A stretch of 64,000 bases of DNA from Diphasiastrum complanatum (GCA_029204225.1 CM055099.1:62542642-62606641), one strand, 5' to 3'; numbered from the stretch's first letter, positions 1-11,598 are shown. The notes: generated from the letters alone by a model not told the origin. Made by a program: numbers and translations.

Positions 1-593
1 AAACAAGTTATGTTAATATTCAATACTTTGAACACCTTTGATACTCTTTGTCATTGTCAAACCTGACTGTTAGCCATTTCTTTGTATTTCTGTAGACTGT
101 GTGAAAACATGGGTAAGCCTGTAGAACTGGATAGATGGATGGATGTAGATTAAAGATCAAAATTTTGTAGGTCCTCCAATGCTTTGGTAAAGGAATAGGA
201 AAGGTTATGGTAGAAGACGTGGAGCAGAACTCTTAGTTCTTCTCTTTTTTCTTATCCCAATGGTGCCCTTTAGATCGATCAATGGTCCACTCTTATTTCT
301 TAATTTTGAAGGCAAGTGATTGGCTTCAAATATATTTCGATTCCGTGATCTTTTATTCTGAACTTACAAGTCTTTTTGTTTTCTTTCTATCTCACGATAT
401 CAAATCGATGAGCCAAATCCCAAACATTGCATGGTCGGATTCATTCAGGCGCGCTGAATCGATATCATCCACTTCTGACGTGTTCTCGCGAAAAATTTCA
501 ATCTCATCCCAGCGATATTGGACCAACGCACGCACTCTTGTTTTGTCCTCTACCGATATCATTCTGTCGCGTTGAACCGATATTAGGTTCAAT
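1..593. other. No gene recognised
   Basis: AT-rich sequence. An antisense open frame at 392-655 looks protein-like in composition but has no recognisable motif and lies upstream of the + strand gene that starts near 594. No terminal repeat or promoter could be supported here. Confidence 0.5.
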
Positions 594-2112
594 ATGGCTA
601 GTTCCTCCATGTCCTCAAATAACAAACTTTTTGATTTTTTAAATGCCAGTGACATTCCATCTGAGAAATTAGAGTATTTTGCTAGTATTTTTTTTGCTCC
701 CTTCGATATCGATAAGCTAGTTTATGAGAATCGCTATAATTTAATTTCTTATCTTGATAATTTTTCTCAGATTATTAGTACTCCTATTTTGGATATAGAT
801 AGTTTTTGTTTCGTTCATTTCTAGGAGCTTGTGCATTCCCAACCATCCTCTAAGCATAAACACAATAGAAAGTACTCTAACTTGCATGACCATTTTAAAA
901 GAAATATATATTGTGATATCCACAAAAGAATATGTCGCCTTATAATCAAAGGCATGGCTTTTGTCTTTTACATATCTGTTGAGATTCCAGATGTGTTGAA
1001 TCTTCAACTGTTCCATTGATCGAAGCATTTGCACCTGCTCCAGTTGATGTAGCTGATGCAGATACTGATATAGGGGTTGAAGCTTAAACATCTATGTCTT
1101 CAGATTATCAACAAACTCTCCCTCGTTCTATAATCTTCTCTGATTCTCTTCCATCTGCAACTCTTGTTAATCAATTAACTCTACTCGATGTTCCCTTATA
1201 TTTTATAAATAATGAAAGTTATATTTCATTTTTTGATATAGAAGATGTTTTGAATTTGAGAGAGGATGAAATCCTCTCAATTTTTGCTCAAAATTTATTT
1301 GAATTTTCTGACATTGTTGATTACTCATATGATGACCTTGAAAGTGAGATGGATTATGATAAAGATGGCAATTGGAAATCTGGCAATGAGGCCTTGGAGG
1401 CCATGATTGAAAAATCTAAAGCCTATGAAAAAACTTTGCCTACAGAGGAGAAATTTTTGGAATTCCAAAAAAATATCCCCCAAGGCCTAGATATATCCCC
1501 TCCGGAAATGTAGAGGCCATCGGAGGACATGACATTAGCAGAGCAAACGTCGTTGATTACGATGATTATGATCTGGTACGTAGATGTTATATTGTTATTG
1601 ATATTATTCAGTTTTCTTATTGAGTTTGCAGTGTTATGTATAATTCTAAATTTTTTTTCTTTTCTGGTTTACAGGATGCTATTAAAATAGATGCCTTTGG
1701 TATGAGACATGGAGGCGTCCGTGGTGTATCAACCGGGAGAAAATATGTGTCTTTATCTCATTATTTGAAACACTTTCAAAATAATGAGATTTCTATATAT
1801 CATTCATCTTTTAATCCATATGCAACCACTGTCATTATGGCCATCAAATCATTATCAGTTTGTTTGAGAGGCCATAAGTACGCAAGAGGAACATATAAAA
1901 TAATTTTTGTGAAAAGAGATTTGGCTATTAAGATATTGGGTTATACTCCCAATGAGACTATGAAAAGGTCATCTGTAATGGCCCTTTATTCGGGTTACAG
2001 TGATATGAGTAAGAGAAAAAATTTTGAATTTTTGGATCCATATGAAAGGAGATTATTCCTTCATGACAATACCATTCGTCTGAATCTTGAAGACGACGAC
2101 GATGATAATTGA
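594..2112 (+). pseudogene. Unrecognised acidic multi-block gene, probably decayed
   Basis: Three coding blocks lie in the same orientation: 594-824 (starts MASSSMSSNNKLFDF), 1094-1513 and 1675-2112 (ends in EDDDDDN). A convincing intron lies at 1576-1674: donor GTACGT and acceptor TTTACAG. Just before the donor a frame encodes ISRANVVDYDDYDL, which joins in phase to DAIKIDAFGMRHGG after it. The reading frame must shift near 1505 to connect, so the gene is probably broken. The first block is rich in Ser, Phe and Asp; the second is strongly acidic; the third is more basic and globular. I do not recognise the family. It converges on the transposon-like gene below and their open frames overlap at 2053-2112, so both could belong to one mobile element, but no terminal repeats were found to prove it. 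Confidence 0.45.
831..960 (+). repeat. Repeat shared with 20.49-20.58 kb (opposite strand)
   Basis: The stretch at about 897-930 is almost identical to the reverse complement of about 20492-20527 (core ATATATTGTGATATCCACAA). Weaker similarity continues to both sides, including CTAAC.TGCAT before the core and ATGTCG after it. At 20.5 kb the shared sequence lies just upstream of the ATG of a gag-like gene, so this may be the untranslated leader of one retroelement family. It also means that the short open frame at 831-1019 is unlikely to be an exon. Confidence 0.5.
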
Positions 2113-4975
2113 ATAATTTTTAGTAATAGATTTTTGATATATTACAAGGATTTCTCTTTTGTAATGTGCCTTTCGAAATATCGTAATACTTGGCGAGTTT
2201 TTAGCTTGATATCTAAATTGTGCTCTTCTATAAAACCACTGAAAAAGTTGAATTAAATATGTATTTCTTGAATTGTGTCCTCCATGGTCTGTTGCTCTAT
2301 GAAATGCTCCCCTTTCTTGACAATGAGATTTTTCCATGCCTTGTGATGACCAGATACTTAAGCTCTCATATTCCTTTGCAAAATAAGTTGCATGATGAAG
2401 AAGGATGTGCTGCAAACAATAGTTTTGATTAGTTACATCAGTAGAAAAAAATATAAGCCTAAATGAGAAAAGTACCAGATAATGATATAGATTAGCACCA
2501 TGTAATGAGTAACGTTGTCTTTTCCCCAACAATCATGTATAGATTTTACAAATGTGGTGCAATGATTTTGCAAAGTCCTCATATCTTCTGATGATAGGTT
2601 TTCTTTCCTGATAACACCTATGAGTTTGTCTAAGTTGGTCCACACTTGTCCCTTTTCCACTCGATTACTTCCTTCCAACGTTTATGTGGCTTGAACAATT
2701 TCTCTCCAAATTTTGTATCTGACACTTGATTCTTTGCATGTGTGATTGGATAAGAATCTTCTTGCTTTAGCACCTCCAATTGATGGCTTATTAGGAACAT
2801 TTCATTTTTTCCGGGAGTGTCTGTCACTTTTTTCAATCGTGACATTCCCTTTATGTAGTCCTGCATTTGACAGAACTATTTCCAACCTCCTAATTGCTGC
2901 TTTAGCCACAGACTCCGGTTTATGATTCCATGCTAGTAGAATATACAGATAAATAAGTTACTCAATAATACGAACCTCAGCATGCAATGTGCATATGTGA
3001 ACATATTTTAAGGGATTTGGCATAACACTTTTCATATTTGGATATTTAGATTCTCGTGTTGGACCAATGTTTGTTGATCGTCCCAAATTCATATTGTAGC
3101 AATCCTTCATGCAATAAAGACATGGATATTTTAATGTTGCCCCATGAGAGACATTATACATACATTTTAGTGTTTTCAAATCCCCTGCAAGGTGCCATTG
3201 AATTTGAAAAGTTTCATGATTTTCAACTGTAAATTTCTCACCCTCCAAATATCTCCTTATAATCTCGCCATAATTTGTTCTTGAAAATATCCATGAAAGT
3301 ATTTTATGGTCCTCTTTCAAGACCTGTAGAGAAACAAGTAATGCATGACATGTCAATACAAACTGGCAAGGTATAAATTGTCAATAAAGATATTCTAAAT
3401 GAAAATAGAAATTTATACCTGGAATGTCGTTAATCACCATATGTGTTTTTTTGATTGAATAGTAAACGTTCGATCATTTGTATCTGAAATTTTGTTCATC
3501 AAAGTGACACTCACTCGTTCCAACTTCTGACCCTTGATGATTTCAGATTCATCAAATTTTATTATGATAATGATCTTTCCTTTTACTTGATGTTCGTCTA
3601 GTTTATAGAAGTGAATAATGTATTTTAGAACATTTTCAATATCAAGGAAAATATTATTGCAATCATTGTAATTGAGCTCACCATATTCTGATTTGTATAA
3701 TTCAGTTATATGAAGTGGTTGGCCAACTACTTTGAACATTCCGTCATTATAAAATTTTTTAGCTAATCTTACTCGATATGGACGCGGAAGATAAACTTTC
3801 TTCACCATCACTTGGGAAAAAGCTTCTTTAACTATTCTACAAAAAGTAGAATAAGCGTTTTTGCTAATTCCAGATACATCACATGCACCTTGTATCACAT
3901 TCGCATCCAAGTATGATTGAACCTTAATCAAAATAGTCTCTACAATTTCATTTTTCATTTTTCCAAATTGAGCATTTTTTATCATTTCCTTTGTTGACTT
4001 TCTTGGTAAAACATGACTTAAAGAAGATCCAATGCATGAACGATCTGTTAAATAGTTCTTTGCCACCAAACATGATCTGCAACAAACATATGAAACTCAC
4101 ATATGTTTCATAAATAAATAATCCATGTTATCAAGTGCAAATCAAACTTAAATGACATACACAAGTCAAATAAACAGTTTATATGACAACATAGTTGAAT
4201 GTTTGAATTTTTTTTTTCTGATTGCCGCTATGTGTAGATAAGTCATCAATATTCTTCACCGGTACTCTCATATCAACAGCAGATTTTAAACTCTCAGATT
4301 GCAACTTTTCCATGGATTCTAACATTTCTTGGTTTGATCCCCGAAGACTAGTGATAGTAGCATTCAACTCTGACATAGCATTCTTGAGTGCATTGTTTTC
4401 AGCACTAGTGTGTTGCACATAATGAAGCAATTGTTGATTTGCACTTTGCAATTGTTGATTAGCACACTGTAATTGTTGATTAAGACAAGATATGCTATGC
4501 AATATCACGCAACCTTTGACAATATCCAAGTAATTTGCTATTTCCTTCACATACATATCTGAGAAGATGAGTTACGGACTTAAAATCTGGACACAAATTG
4601 GTAGCTGGATCATTAGGATAAATTGATTCATCCACCCACAAATCTATATTCATATGATTATTCATTCTCAATTCTCTAACTATTGCAGCAGCATTCTCTA
4701 CAACTTTCGCATTTTTCTTAATAATTGGAGTGCATTCCATCAGAAGAGCAATATGCAAATGGAACATTGCCATTGTCAAAGCTACAATCATGTAAATGAA
4801 TCAAACTACAGTAAATCAATATGAATAGATCTAGGATTCCTTACTTTTGTAATGTTTATGTCGCATTGAAAAATCATCCCGCCTCATATTTCACTATAAG
4901 CATACAGTGATTTCAAAAGTTCTGCCTCTCCCGCTTCAATTTTTGCATTGAGCACACCAAGATTTTCAATCTTAA
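2053..4975 (-). pseudogene. Intron-bearing transposon-like gene with GDLK / CxxC / VTHYM blocks
   Basis: Reading 4975 to 2053, the exons encode: a short block at 4880-4975; 4567-4791; a Gln/Asn-rich coiled coil at 4179-4556 with repeats of the type QQLQ.ANQ; a basic block at 3419-4077 (ISKNAYSTFCRIVKEAF, LPRPYRVRLAKKFY); 2870-3323 with WHLAGDLKTLKCMYN, then YPCLYC, then CTLHAEVRI; 2499-2866 ending KDNVTHYM; and about 2100-2409 with HILLHHATYF, SIWSSQGMEKSH and ATDHGG. Clear introns are 3324-3418 and 2410-2498; the second joins VTHYM to HILLHH in phase. A C-x2-C pair after a GDLK block, then VTHYMH and QGxEK blocks, resembles an uncharacterised group of transposon-associated eukaryotic proteins; that link is recalled, not searched. 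Frame breaks (poly-A near 3435, a stop after HAEVRIIE, shifts near 2860 and 2640) show it is decayed. Confidence 0.6.
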
Positions 4976-5192
4976 AGCTCTAGTCCCGAATTTTGGACCG
5001 AGCATGAAGAGAAGTTAATACATCTCATGCTTACTAACTATTGTCTGAAGTTAACCATACTAGTTAAACGTCGGGCAAGGCCGAAAAACTCGGAAAATGA
5101 CGACCAGAATTTACCGGTTTTCATTCTCTCTCTACGTAACCTCTCTCTAAAGTGAAATTTCTTAAAGGGCCCATTTTGAGCCCATATTTCCC
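4976..5192. other. Spacer between transposon-like gene and copia fragment
   Basis: No coding block or terminal repeat recognised. The copia integrase homology below ends abruptly near 5193, so a truncation boundary lies about here. Confidence 0.4.
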
Positions 5193-5501
5193 CTAATGTC
5201 TTTCACGCGAGAACAAAGCATAAGGATTTTTGCCTTCAATTGCTTTGCAAGACACCCTATTCATCAAGTATTTTGCACATACAAGAGATTCACCCCAAAA
5301 GGATTTGGGCAAACAAGCATCCAATCTTAAAGCCTTAGAACATTCACATAATGTTCTATTCCTTCTTTCAACAACTCCATTTTGTTGAAGAGTGTAAGGA
5401 CAAGAAGTCTCACAAAAGGCCTTGAACTCATTGGAGATTGAATTCTCCACCATTGTCACTTCTAAGAATCTTGATGCTATGATTATGATGCTTTTCCACA
5501 A
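5193..5501 (-). pseudogene. Copia integrase, C-terminal part of the core
   Basis: The block reads QQNGVVERRNRTL and later SFWGESLVCAKYLMNR, standard for the catalytic-Glu region of Ty1/copia integrase. The LRSDNGGEF block just before it is encoded in another frame, so a frameshift separates the two. The family's protein would continue into the integrase C-terminus and reverse transcriptase, but homology ends in FSRERH and a stop; everything 3' of this is missing. It is the end of the fragment that begins with gag at 7167. Confidence 0.8.
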
Positions 5502-5550
5502 ACAACTTGAACTTTACAAAAGTATCAAATACTTGAGATTTGAAGGAAAG

Positions 5551-6057
5551 TTAGAAAACCCAACAATATCTTGAGTAGTCATCAATGAAGGTTAAAAACA
5601 TGGATGAACCTCCATTAGATTTGGTGCTAGCAATGTGCACATCTGAGTGTATGAGTTCAAGAGGATGAGATGACTTTGTGATGGAGTTAGAAAACACCTT
5701 CTTATGTGCCTTGGATAAAGCACAAGCTTCACAAACCTTGTCTTCCTTCCCAACAGACCTTGGTAGGCCTAAAGCATACTCCTCCTTGATCATAGCCTCC
5801 ATGGAACTTGAGTTGACATGTCCAAGTCTTTTGTGCCATAAAGTGAAGGTAGATATCTTGCTCTTCTCGGCCAACATGACAACATTAGTATCCACAAATG
5901 CATCCAACTTATAAAGTTTGCCAAGTCTAGTGCCCTTAGCCACTATCTTACCCTTCTTCTTGATGAAACATTCATTTGAAGCAAAGTCAACATTGAAACC
6001 ATTGTCTACCATTTGGCCAACACTTAGTAGATTCTTTGTTATTGTAGGAATGTACAA
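5551..6057 (-). pseudogene. Copia GAG-pre-integrase and integrase N-terminal core
   Basis: The protein begins in the segment after protease (YIPTITKNLLSVGQM), then has LWHKRLGHVNSSSM and CEACALSKAHK, the His/Cys zinc-binding part of copia integrase. HSDVH and FIDDYSRYCWVF carry the first two catalytic Asp residues. It stops where the next block starts in a shifted frame. It lies between the zinc-knuckle/protease block and the catalytic-Glu block in the usual copia order on the minus strand. The element is non-functional because polyprotein continuity is lost. Confidence 0.85.
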
Positions 6058-6117
6058 AACACCTTCTATGTTGATCTTTTTGGAAGATCCTAAGCAAAGG
6101 GGAATGCTACCAACTCC

Positions 6118-6408
6118 TTAAATCTTACAAGCTTCATCATTTGCTATATAGATAGACTTTATAGGTCCATCATAAGATAAGAGAGAAGAGAAAATCTCCC
6201 TTTTGCTAGTCATGTGTGAACTAGCACTCGAGTCAATCCACCAAGGATCTTCTCCTTTGAAGCTTGTTGAAGAAAATATGGACATTATGAGAGAGTGTGA
6301 ACTCTCCTCCTCCTCCTCTTTGCTCATGTTGGCTTGGATTTGATCTTGCTTCCTCTTGAAGCATTCCGAGGCATAATGCCCCATCTTGCTACAATAGTAG
6401 CACTTCAT
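6118..6408 (-). pseudogene. Copia zinc knuckle and aspartic protease start
   Basis: CYYCSKMGHYASEC is a CCHC zinc knuckle of the nucleocapsid. It is followed by an acidic linker and WWIDSSASSHMTS, the copia protease active-site block, which is normally D-S-G-A: the Gly is Ser here. That change next to the catalytic Asp suggests loss of activity. The frame ends at 6118, separated by a stop from the rest of the polyprotein. A poly-Glu linker (EEEEESS) is encoded by a GAG/GAA run. Confidence 0.85.
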
Positions 6409-6633
6409 CTTCGATTTGTCCTTCTTGACTTTGGTGGTTGATGGAGATGCCTTTGAGGGTCCTTCTTAATCCTCAAGCTTTGAAGACTTCTTGAATGTTG
6501 ATCCTTTGCCTTTGGACTTGCCTTTGCCTTTGGTGAAGAGAGCTTGGCCATCTCCACCTTGGATGAAAAGCCTATCCATCCTCTCTTGTATTTGGCTCCT
6601 TCTTGATTCCTCGGTCATGAGTGTGCCTTGTAG

Positions 6634-7167
6634 TTACTCAAGTATGGATAGCTTTCTCATAATTGCATATCCCTGAACCAAATTGTCAAACTCAAAACTT
6701 ACTCCATTCAATATGAGTTGAAGAAGCTCTTCATTCTTGACATGATCCCCTATGAAGGCTAGCTCTTTGTTCAATTCCTTCACTCTTAAGACAAAAGTAT
6801 GTGCACTCTCTCCTTTCTTTTGATAGCTTCTATAGGTTTGAATCTTCAAAGGTAACATCCTATTTTGGTTCTTGGATTCATAGACCTTTTGCAAAATCTC
6901 CCAAGCATTTTGATCCAAAGTGCAATCTCCTACATCTCTTAAGAGTTCATTTGCAACATTCATTTTTATGCAATGTAGTGCAATATTGCACCTCTTGATG
7001 TATTTGGCTTTTTCTTGAGGATTAATAGGTTCACCCTCCTTACCATTTACAATATCCATCAGATCTTGCATGATCATTATGGATTCCATTGTAACTTTCC
7101 ATATGGAATAGTTAGTTTTGTTGAGCCTTTCATTAGTATCCAAAAGATATGCATTTAAAGATGCCAT
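6634..7167 (-). pseudogene. Copia gag (UBN2-type)
   Basis: About 177 residues starting MASLNAYLLDTNERL, with NYSIWKVTMESIM, AWEILQKVYESKN and VLRVKELNKELAFIG, the usual layout of plant copia gag. A frame break separates it from the zinc knuckle; remains of the linker lie at 6409-6633. The N-terminus is clearly related to gag fragments at 61170 (MTSMGVFLLEASERL) and 54527 (MGSTGAYLLEASERL), so three members of one copia family lie in this window. No primer site or LTR was found to its right. Confidence 0.85.
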
Positions 7168-7914
7168 CTAGTCTCCTAATCAAGGACTTGACACAAATGA
7201 AGGTTACTTCTATTGATTTGATTGAAGATCTACCTTATCCCACTCCTTAGGGACCTGAAAAGATCAGTAATAGACTTCCTATAAAGATCTAATAATGATC
7301 TTTGACAAAATCAAATCATAGAATACTAGAAACAATGCACTTGCTTGATTGAAGTAGATAATACTAGTAGAATTGCCCCTCTTTTTATAAAGAACATAAA
7401 AGCTTCCAAATAATCTAATCAAGAGTGAATTTCAGCAACCTAATATACTTCCAAAATCACTTGTAAAAGATCTAAATGGAACTTAAATGAGGATGCAACA
7501 CAATCTACTATCCAATCACAAGCAAAAATTGATCAAAATTGATGAAAAATTGATCTAATTTGATGCACATCATGGTTTTGGGCAGGTATGAGTAGCCCTA
7601 AACCTATCCCTAATGCTAATTTTGTTGGATCTTTCATCCCTACCAAGTTAGGGTTGGAATCTTGGAGATCCCTCAACAATGTAAAAATTACCAAAAATAG
7701 CTTATACTTTTTCTCTCTTGTATCTAAGCATGATTTGGACTCATTCCAAAGGTTCTATCACTTAGGTCTACTTGAGAACATCCTTATCAATGGAATCCTA
7801 TGCTATTTGGCTCGTGTGACAAGCCACATCATGACCGTCTAACTATTTACAAGTCATATGACCAAAACTAGTCAAGCTAGAATTGTGAATTACTAGCAAA
7901 TTTTGGATTTATCT
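7168..7914. other. Uncharacterised spacer between copia and chromovirus
   Basis: No primer-binding site or LTR end could be placed next to the copia gag start. A short + frame at 7588-7842 (contains SFIPTKLGLESW) is not recognised. It may be decayed leader or gag of the neighbouring elements. Confidence 0.4.
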
Positions 7915-8830
7915 AAAATGCATCTAAGTAGTTCTGAATTGTCAAAGATTCTTAACTCTGTAGACTTATATCAGGAGCAAATTGAGAAGAATAAAATACT
8001 ATCTGAATTTAAAGATGTATTGCCAATAGAATTACCTCATGGTCCAGATCGGTAGACCATAAAATAGAATTAATTCCAAGTAGTCACCCTATCTCTAGAC
8101 AACCTTACAGGTTTTCTCAAAAAGAAGAGATAGAGATTACTAAGCAAATTGAAAACTACCTAAAGATGGGTCATATTCAGCCAAGTAAGTCACCTTGGGG
8201 TGCTCCTGTTCTTCTTAAATCAAAGAAAGATGGAGGCTTCAGCTTGTGTGTGGACTACAAGGGGTTGAATAAGGTAACTATTAAAAATAACCTTTGCCTC
8301 GTATGGATGATCTGGTAGATCGATTAGGTGGAGCTAAATACTTCACAAAGATAGATCTTAGAACCGGATATCATCAGATTAGGATTCATCCGGATGATGT
8401 GCAAAAGATTGGTTTTTGGACGAGATTCGGTCATTATGAATTTCGCGTGCTTCCTTTTGGGTTGATGAATGCACGAGATGATGAACGATCCAACAGATGA
8501 TGAATGATCTTTTTCATCCATATCTAGGGAAGTATGTGGTTGTATTCTTAGATGATATTCTCATCTACAGTAGGACACTTAAGGAGCATTTAGTCATTTT
8601 AAGACTGTCTTAGATATTCTCAGACCAGAGAAACTTTATGCTAAAGAATCTAAATGTGAGTTTTTTAAGCATGAGTTATTGTACCTCGGTCATAAGATCA
8701 CCTGCAGTGGGTTGGAGATTGACGAGAGTAAAATCAAGACAATGCTTGAGTGGCCATACCGAGATGGTTAGAGAATTTAAATCTTTTCTTCGTTTACAGT
8801 TTTCTTTCATAAGTCAATTGAGGATTATGC
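7915..8830 (+). pseudogene. Chromovirus (Ty3/gypsy) reverse transcriptase
   Basis: Joined across stops and shifts, the order is DLPIELPHG-type linker, [77 protein letters not shown] and FLDDILIYS, then YLGHKI. FLDD is the variant of the polymerase Y/F-x-D-D motif usual in chromoviruses. At least four stops or frameshifts lie between these blocks, and a short duplication of the ATGATGAATGA type breaks the palm near 8480. Gag and the N-terminal protease are missing upstream. Confidence 0.85.
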
Positions 8831-8834
8831 AAAA

Positions 8835-9350
8835 GTGGCAGCACCTTTAAACAATTTAACTAATGACAAAGTTAATAAAAATAAAAAGAGAGGTCAACCT
8901 AGTGAGCCTATTGAGTGGAATGATGAATTGAACCAATGCTTTGAGAAACTCAAGCAAATGGTTGCTTCAGCTCCTGTTCTACAAATCACGAATGCTGATA
9001 TACCTTATGTCGTGCGAACTGACGCGAGTGATTCGGCAATAGGGGCAGTTCTTCTATAGGATGATAGGTTGGTAGCATTTGAAATCAAGAAACTCACAGG
9101 GCCTCAGTTGCATTATGCAACTCAGGAGAAGGAGTTATTTGCTGTGATACATGCATTTAAAACTTGGAGGCATTACCTTTATGGTAGTTAGTTTATAGTG
9201 TATACAGATCACCAGCCTCTAATGTACTTTTGTAATTAGAATGATCTGAGGGGTCGTAAAGTTCGCTGGGCTGAGCTTATGCAGGAATTTGATCATGAGA
9301 TCCGATATGCCAAAGGCAGCTCTAACCAAGTTGCGAATGCACTAAGTCAG
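8835..9350 (+). pseudogene. Chromovirus RNase H
   Basis: IEWNDELNQCFEKLKQ, then VRTDASDSAIGAVL (first catalytic Asp of the Ty3 RNase H), QLHYATQEKELFAVIHA, RHYLYG and VYTDHQPLMYF, with RKVRWAELMQEFDHEI downstream. Stops fall after GAVLL and YLYGS. It directly follows the RT block of the same element. Confidence 0.85.
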
Positions 9351-9548
9351 ATTGGTGAACTAAATGAACTTTCATTCACCCAAATTTTCACTGATCTATA
9401 TCTTTCACTTAGAGGAAAGTGTGAATCAGATTCTCATTTTGGTCCCATCTAGAAGATGGTGGGGACAAGAAAAAATGAGAATGGAATAGGCAGGGGTCTC
9501 AGGTTCCTAGAAAAGATAAGAATATAGCAGAACAGTTCTCTATTTGAG

Positions 9549-10060
9549 GTGGGTTACTATTTTGGAATGGGAAAATTTGTGTACCAGCGGATGATGAGTC
9601 AAAGAAAAGGAGTATTTATGAGTGTCATGAAGTTCCCTATGCAGGTTATCCGGGTATACACAAGACTTTGGACTTGGTCAGAAGAGAGTTTTATTGGCCA
9701 AAACTCAAGCCATTTGTCAAGTCTTATGTGATTAAATGAAGACCTTGTCGGTTAGCTAAAGCTGAACGCTTAAAGATTGGAGTTTTAGTTCTTCTGATCA
9801 TCCTGAATCAGATGGCCAGACTGAGAGAACTAATCAGATTATGGAGGATATGTTGAGAACATATGTGTCTCATAGGCAATCTCAGTGGGAAGATTATGTT
9901 CCTTTGATTGAGTTTGTTTATAACAGTAGGAAATATTATGCTACTGGTTATAGTCCATTTATGCTGATGTAGGGTTTTCAACCTAGATCTCTAGTAAATG
10001 TGGAGACGAAGTCTGTTAAGATCAAAAAAGTTGTAGATTTCTTGCATGATATGCGTGAAA
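9549..10060 (+). pseudogene. Chromovirus integrase with internal deletion
   Basis: The zinc-binding part is present in decayed form (YECHEVPYAGYPGIHKT, FYWPKLKPFVKSYV, then RPCRLAKAE). It jumps near 9785 straight to SDHPESDGQTERTNQIMEDM, so the segment with the first two catalytic Asp residues is deleted. The C-terminal core continues as WEDYVPLIEFVYN and YSPFML, with a stop. The element therefore could not integrate by itself. Confidence 0.8.
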
Positions 10061-10555
10061 TGTTGTATTCGGAGTGCTCAGGATAGAACTAAGCACTATG
10101 CTGATCTTAAGAGGTCTCCCAAAGATTTTAAAGTTGATGACTAGATATATCTTAGAATACCTAAGGATTCTAAGACTATGCGTACGGGGAAGCATTACAA
10201 ATTGTCTACCAGATATTGTGGACCATTTTGGATTATAAAAAAAATTGGTTCTTTAGCTTACGAACTAGATCTTCAGAACAAGTCTACAGCTCACCATGTG
10301 TTTCATGTAAGCCATTTAAAACTAAGTTTACATGAAGGTGACGTAGTTGGTTCAGAGGAAGATCTTACCCATTTGGAAGATTTATCGTTTAGTGTTGCCT
10401 TGGGACCTAAAAAGGTACTCAGAACTAGAGATAAACAATTGAAAAATTGTTCTATCTTTGAGTGCTTGATTAGGTGGAAGGGACGGACTGGGGATGATGA
10501 TTCGTGGGAGCGGGTCGAAAGCATAAAGAAGAATTTCCCTAGGTTTCACTTCTAG
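10061..10555 (+). pseudogene. Chromovirus integrase C-terminus with chromodomain
   Basis: From about 10178 the frame is open: LSTRYCGPFWIIKKIG and AHHVFHVSHLKL belong to the GPY/F-type C-terminus. GPKKVLRTRDKQL...FECLIRWKG...DSWERVESIKKNFP is a chromodomain, which steers integration to marked chromatin in chromoviruses. The polyprotein ends in PRFHF and a stop at 10555, 15 bp before the polypurine tract. This is the least damaged part of the element. Confidence 0.9.
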
Positions 10556-10570
10556 AGATAGAAGTGGTTC

Positions 10571-10583
10571 AAGTGGGGAAGAA
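10571..10583 (+). promoter_or_regulatory. Polypurine tract of the chromovirus
   Basis: The purine run AAGTGGGGAAGAA lies directly before the LTR start, the place where plus-strand DNA synthesis is primed. Confidence 0.7.
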
Positions 10584-11058
10584 TCTTATGTCCATGTCTT
10601 GTATAAGGGAATCGGAATAACTCTTGACGTGGATAGCTGGTCACTCCAGTTGTATGTGGTTATTAGTTATGCTACGTCATTCCGGACGTGGTCGTTTCAA
10701 GTAATTGATAACCATATGAGGGCCTAGACCTATAATTGGACATAGGAGCACATGCATGGTGAATGCTAGCTTTAATGCAAGAATAGAAGGTCAATAGCTC
10801 AATATAGGTTGCATGGGGATCCTAAGGAAAATATTCTCTTCTCTTGGAAAAAATATATTCTATGGAAACTCGCCCATCTCCCTATTGGGAATTCAGTTTC
10901 TTGAGCCAGTTTCTCCTCTCCTCTCTTGTGTTCTTCACTGTGGCTTGGGGGTGGATTGGTTAGGGTATTGACTAGCGTCTCCATATTGGTTGGGTGGTTC
11001 ATGCTCCACAGGTGTCCTTTTGGTTTGCATGTGACAAGATTCTTGAAGATCTTCACTC
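10584..11058 (+). repeat. 3' LTR of the chromovirus
   Basis: It starts directly after the polypurine tract (TCTTATGTCC) and aligns along its length with the LTR at 11599-12119: TATGTCCATG near the start, ACTCCAGT, GTTATTAGTTATGC, GAGGGCC, GGTTGGGTGGTTCATGCTCC, and an end of the type CTTCACT. The two have diverged strongly, so they come from different insertions of one family. The first dinucleotide is TC here and TG in the other copy, probably a mutation. Confidence 0.7.
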
Positions 11059-11127
11059 GGCGATCGTATACTCATGATTAGAGAGAGTTTTTCATTGTTC
11101 TTGACCGTTGTTGCACTTCTTTTGTGT

Positions 11128-11598
11128 AGGATGATGACTCGCATTCACATGATCATCAAAGAATTCAACCATACATTGCCATGCAATCGACAAGATTTAG
11201 GTGTGCAAGCGCACGAGCGCCACTATTTTTTCCATGTGTACATGCGGACTTGCAACGAGATATGTCTCAAGGAGACACAATGTACGAGGATATGCCATTT
11301 TCAATACATGATCATCAAGGCAACATGGATGAGATGTTGGATGCATTCTTCACAAGCCCACCCAAAGCCACATTGATGAGGGAAGAAGAGATGATGTGTG
11401 GCTTGTCATCCACTCCTTTGTACAAGGGTGCACAAATGTCAAAGTTGGGAGCTTGTCTATTACTCTTGAACTTGCAAACTATGTACGGATGGTTGGATGG
11501 GAGTGTCACGGAGTTATTTAAGTGAGCTTGTCTTTTGGTGTACAAAACTCAAATCTTACTCATTTTGAATTTCATGTGTTGTGAGAAACTATAACTAG
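11128..11598 (+). pseudogene. CACTA (En/Spm) transposase, N-terminal fragment
   Basis: After a good acceptor (TTTTGTGTAG, ending near 11130) the frame encodes MDEMLDAFFTSP and SSTPLYKGAQMSKLGACLLL...GWLDGSVTELFK. LYxGxxxSKL...LxxxxGW is the conserved start of TNP2-type CACTA transposases. A stop at 11525 ends it, and an LTR begins at 11599. The catalytic middle is absent; the C-terminal DUF4216-like piece is at 13.26 kb, on the far side of the LTR insertion. Confidence 0.7.

Noticed and set aside
392-655. Minus-strand 87-residue frame with acidic, protein-like composition
   Set aside because: No start context, splice sites or family motif; it overlaps the start of the + gene.
741-1091. Minus-strand 116-residue frame
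   Set aside because: Low-complexity Gln/Leu-rich antisense frame over the repeat leader and second coding block.
11315-11545. Minus-strand frame
   Set aside because: Antisense of the CACTA transposase block.
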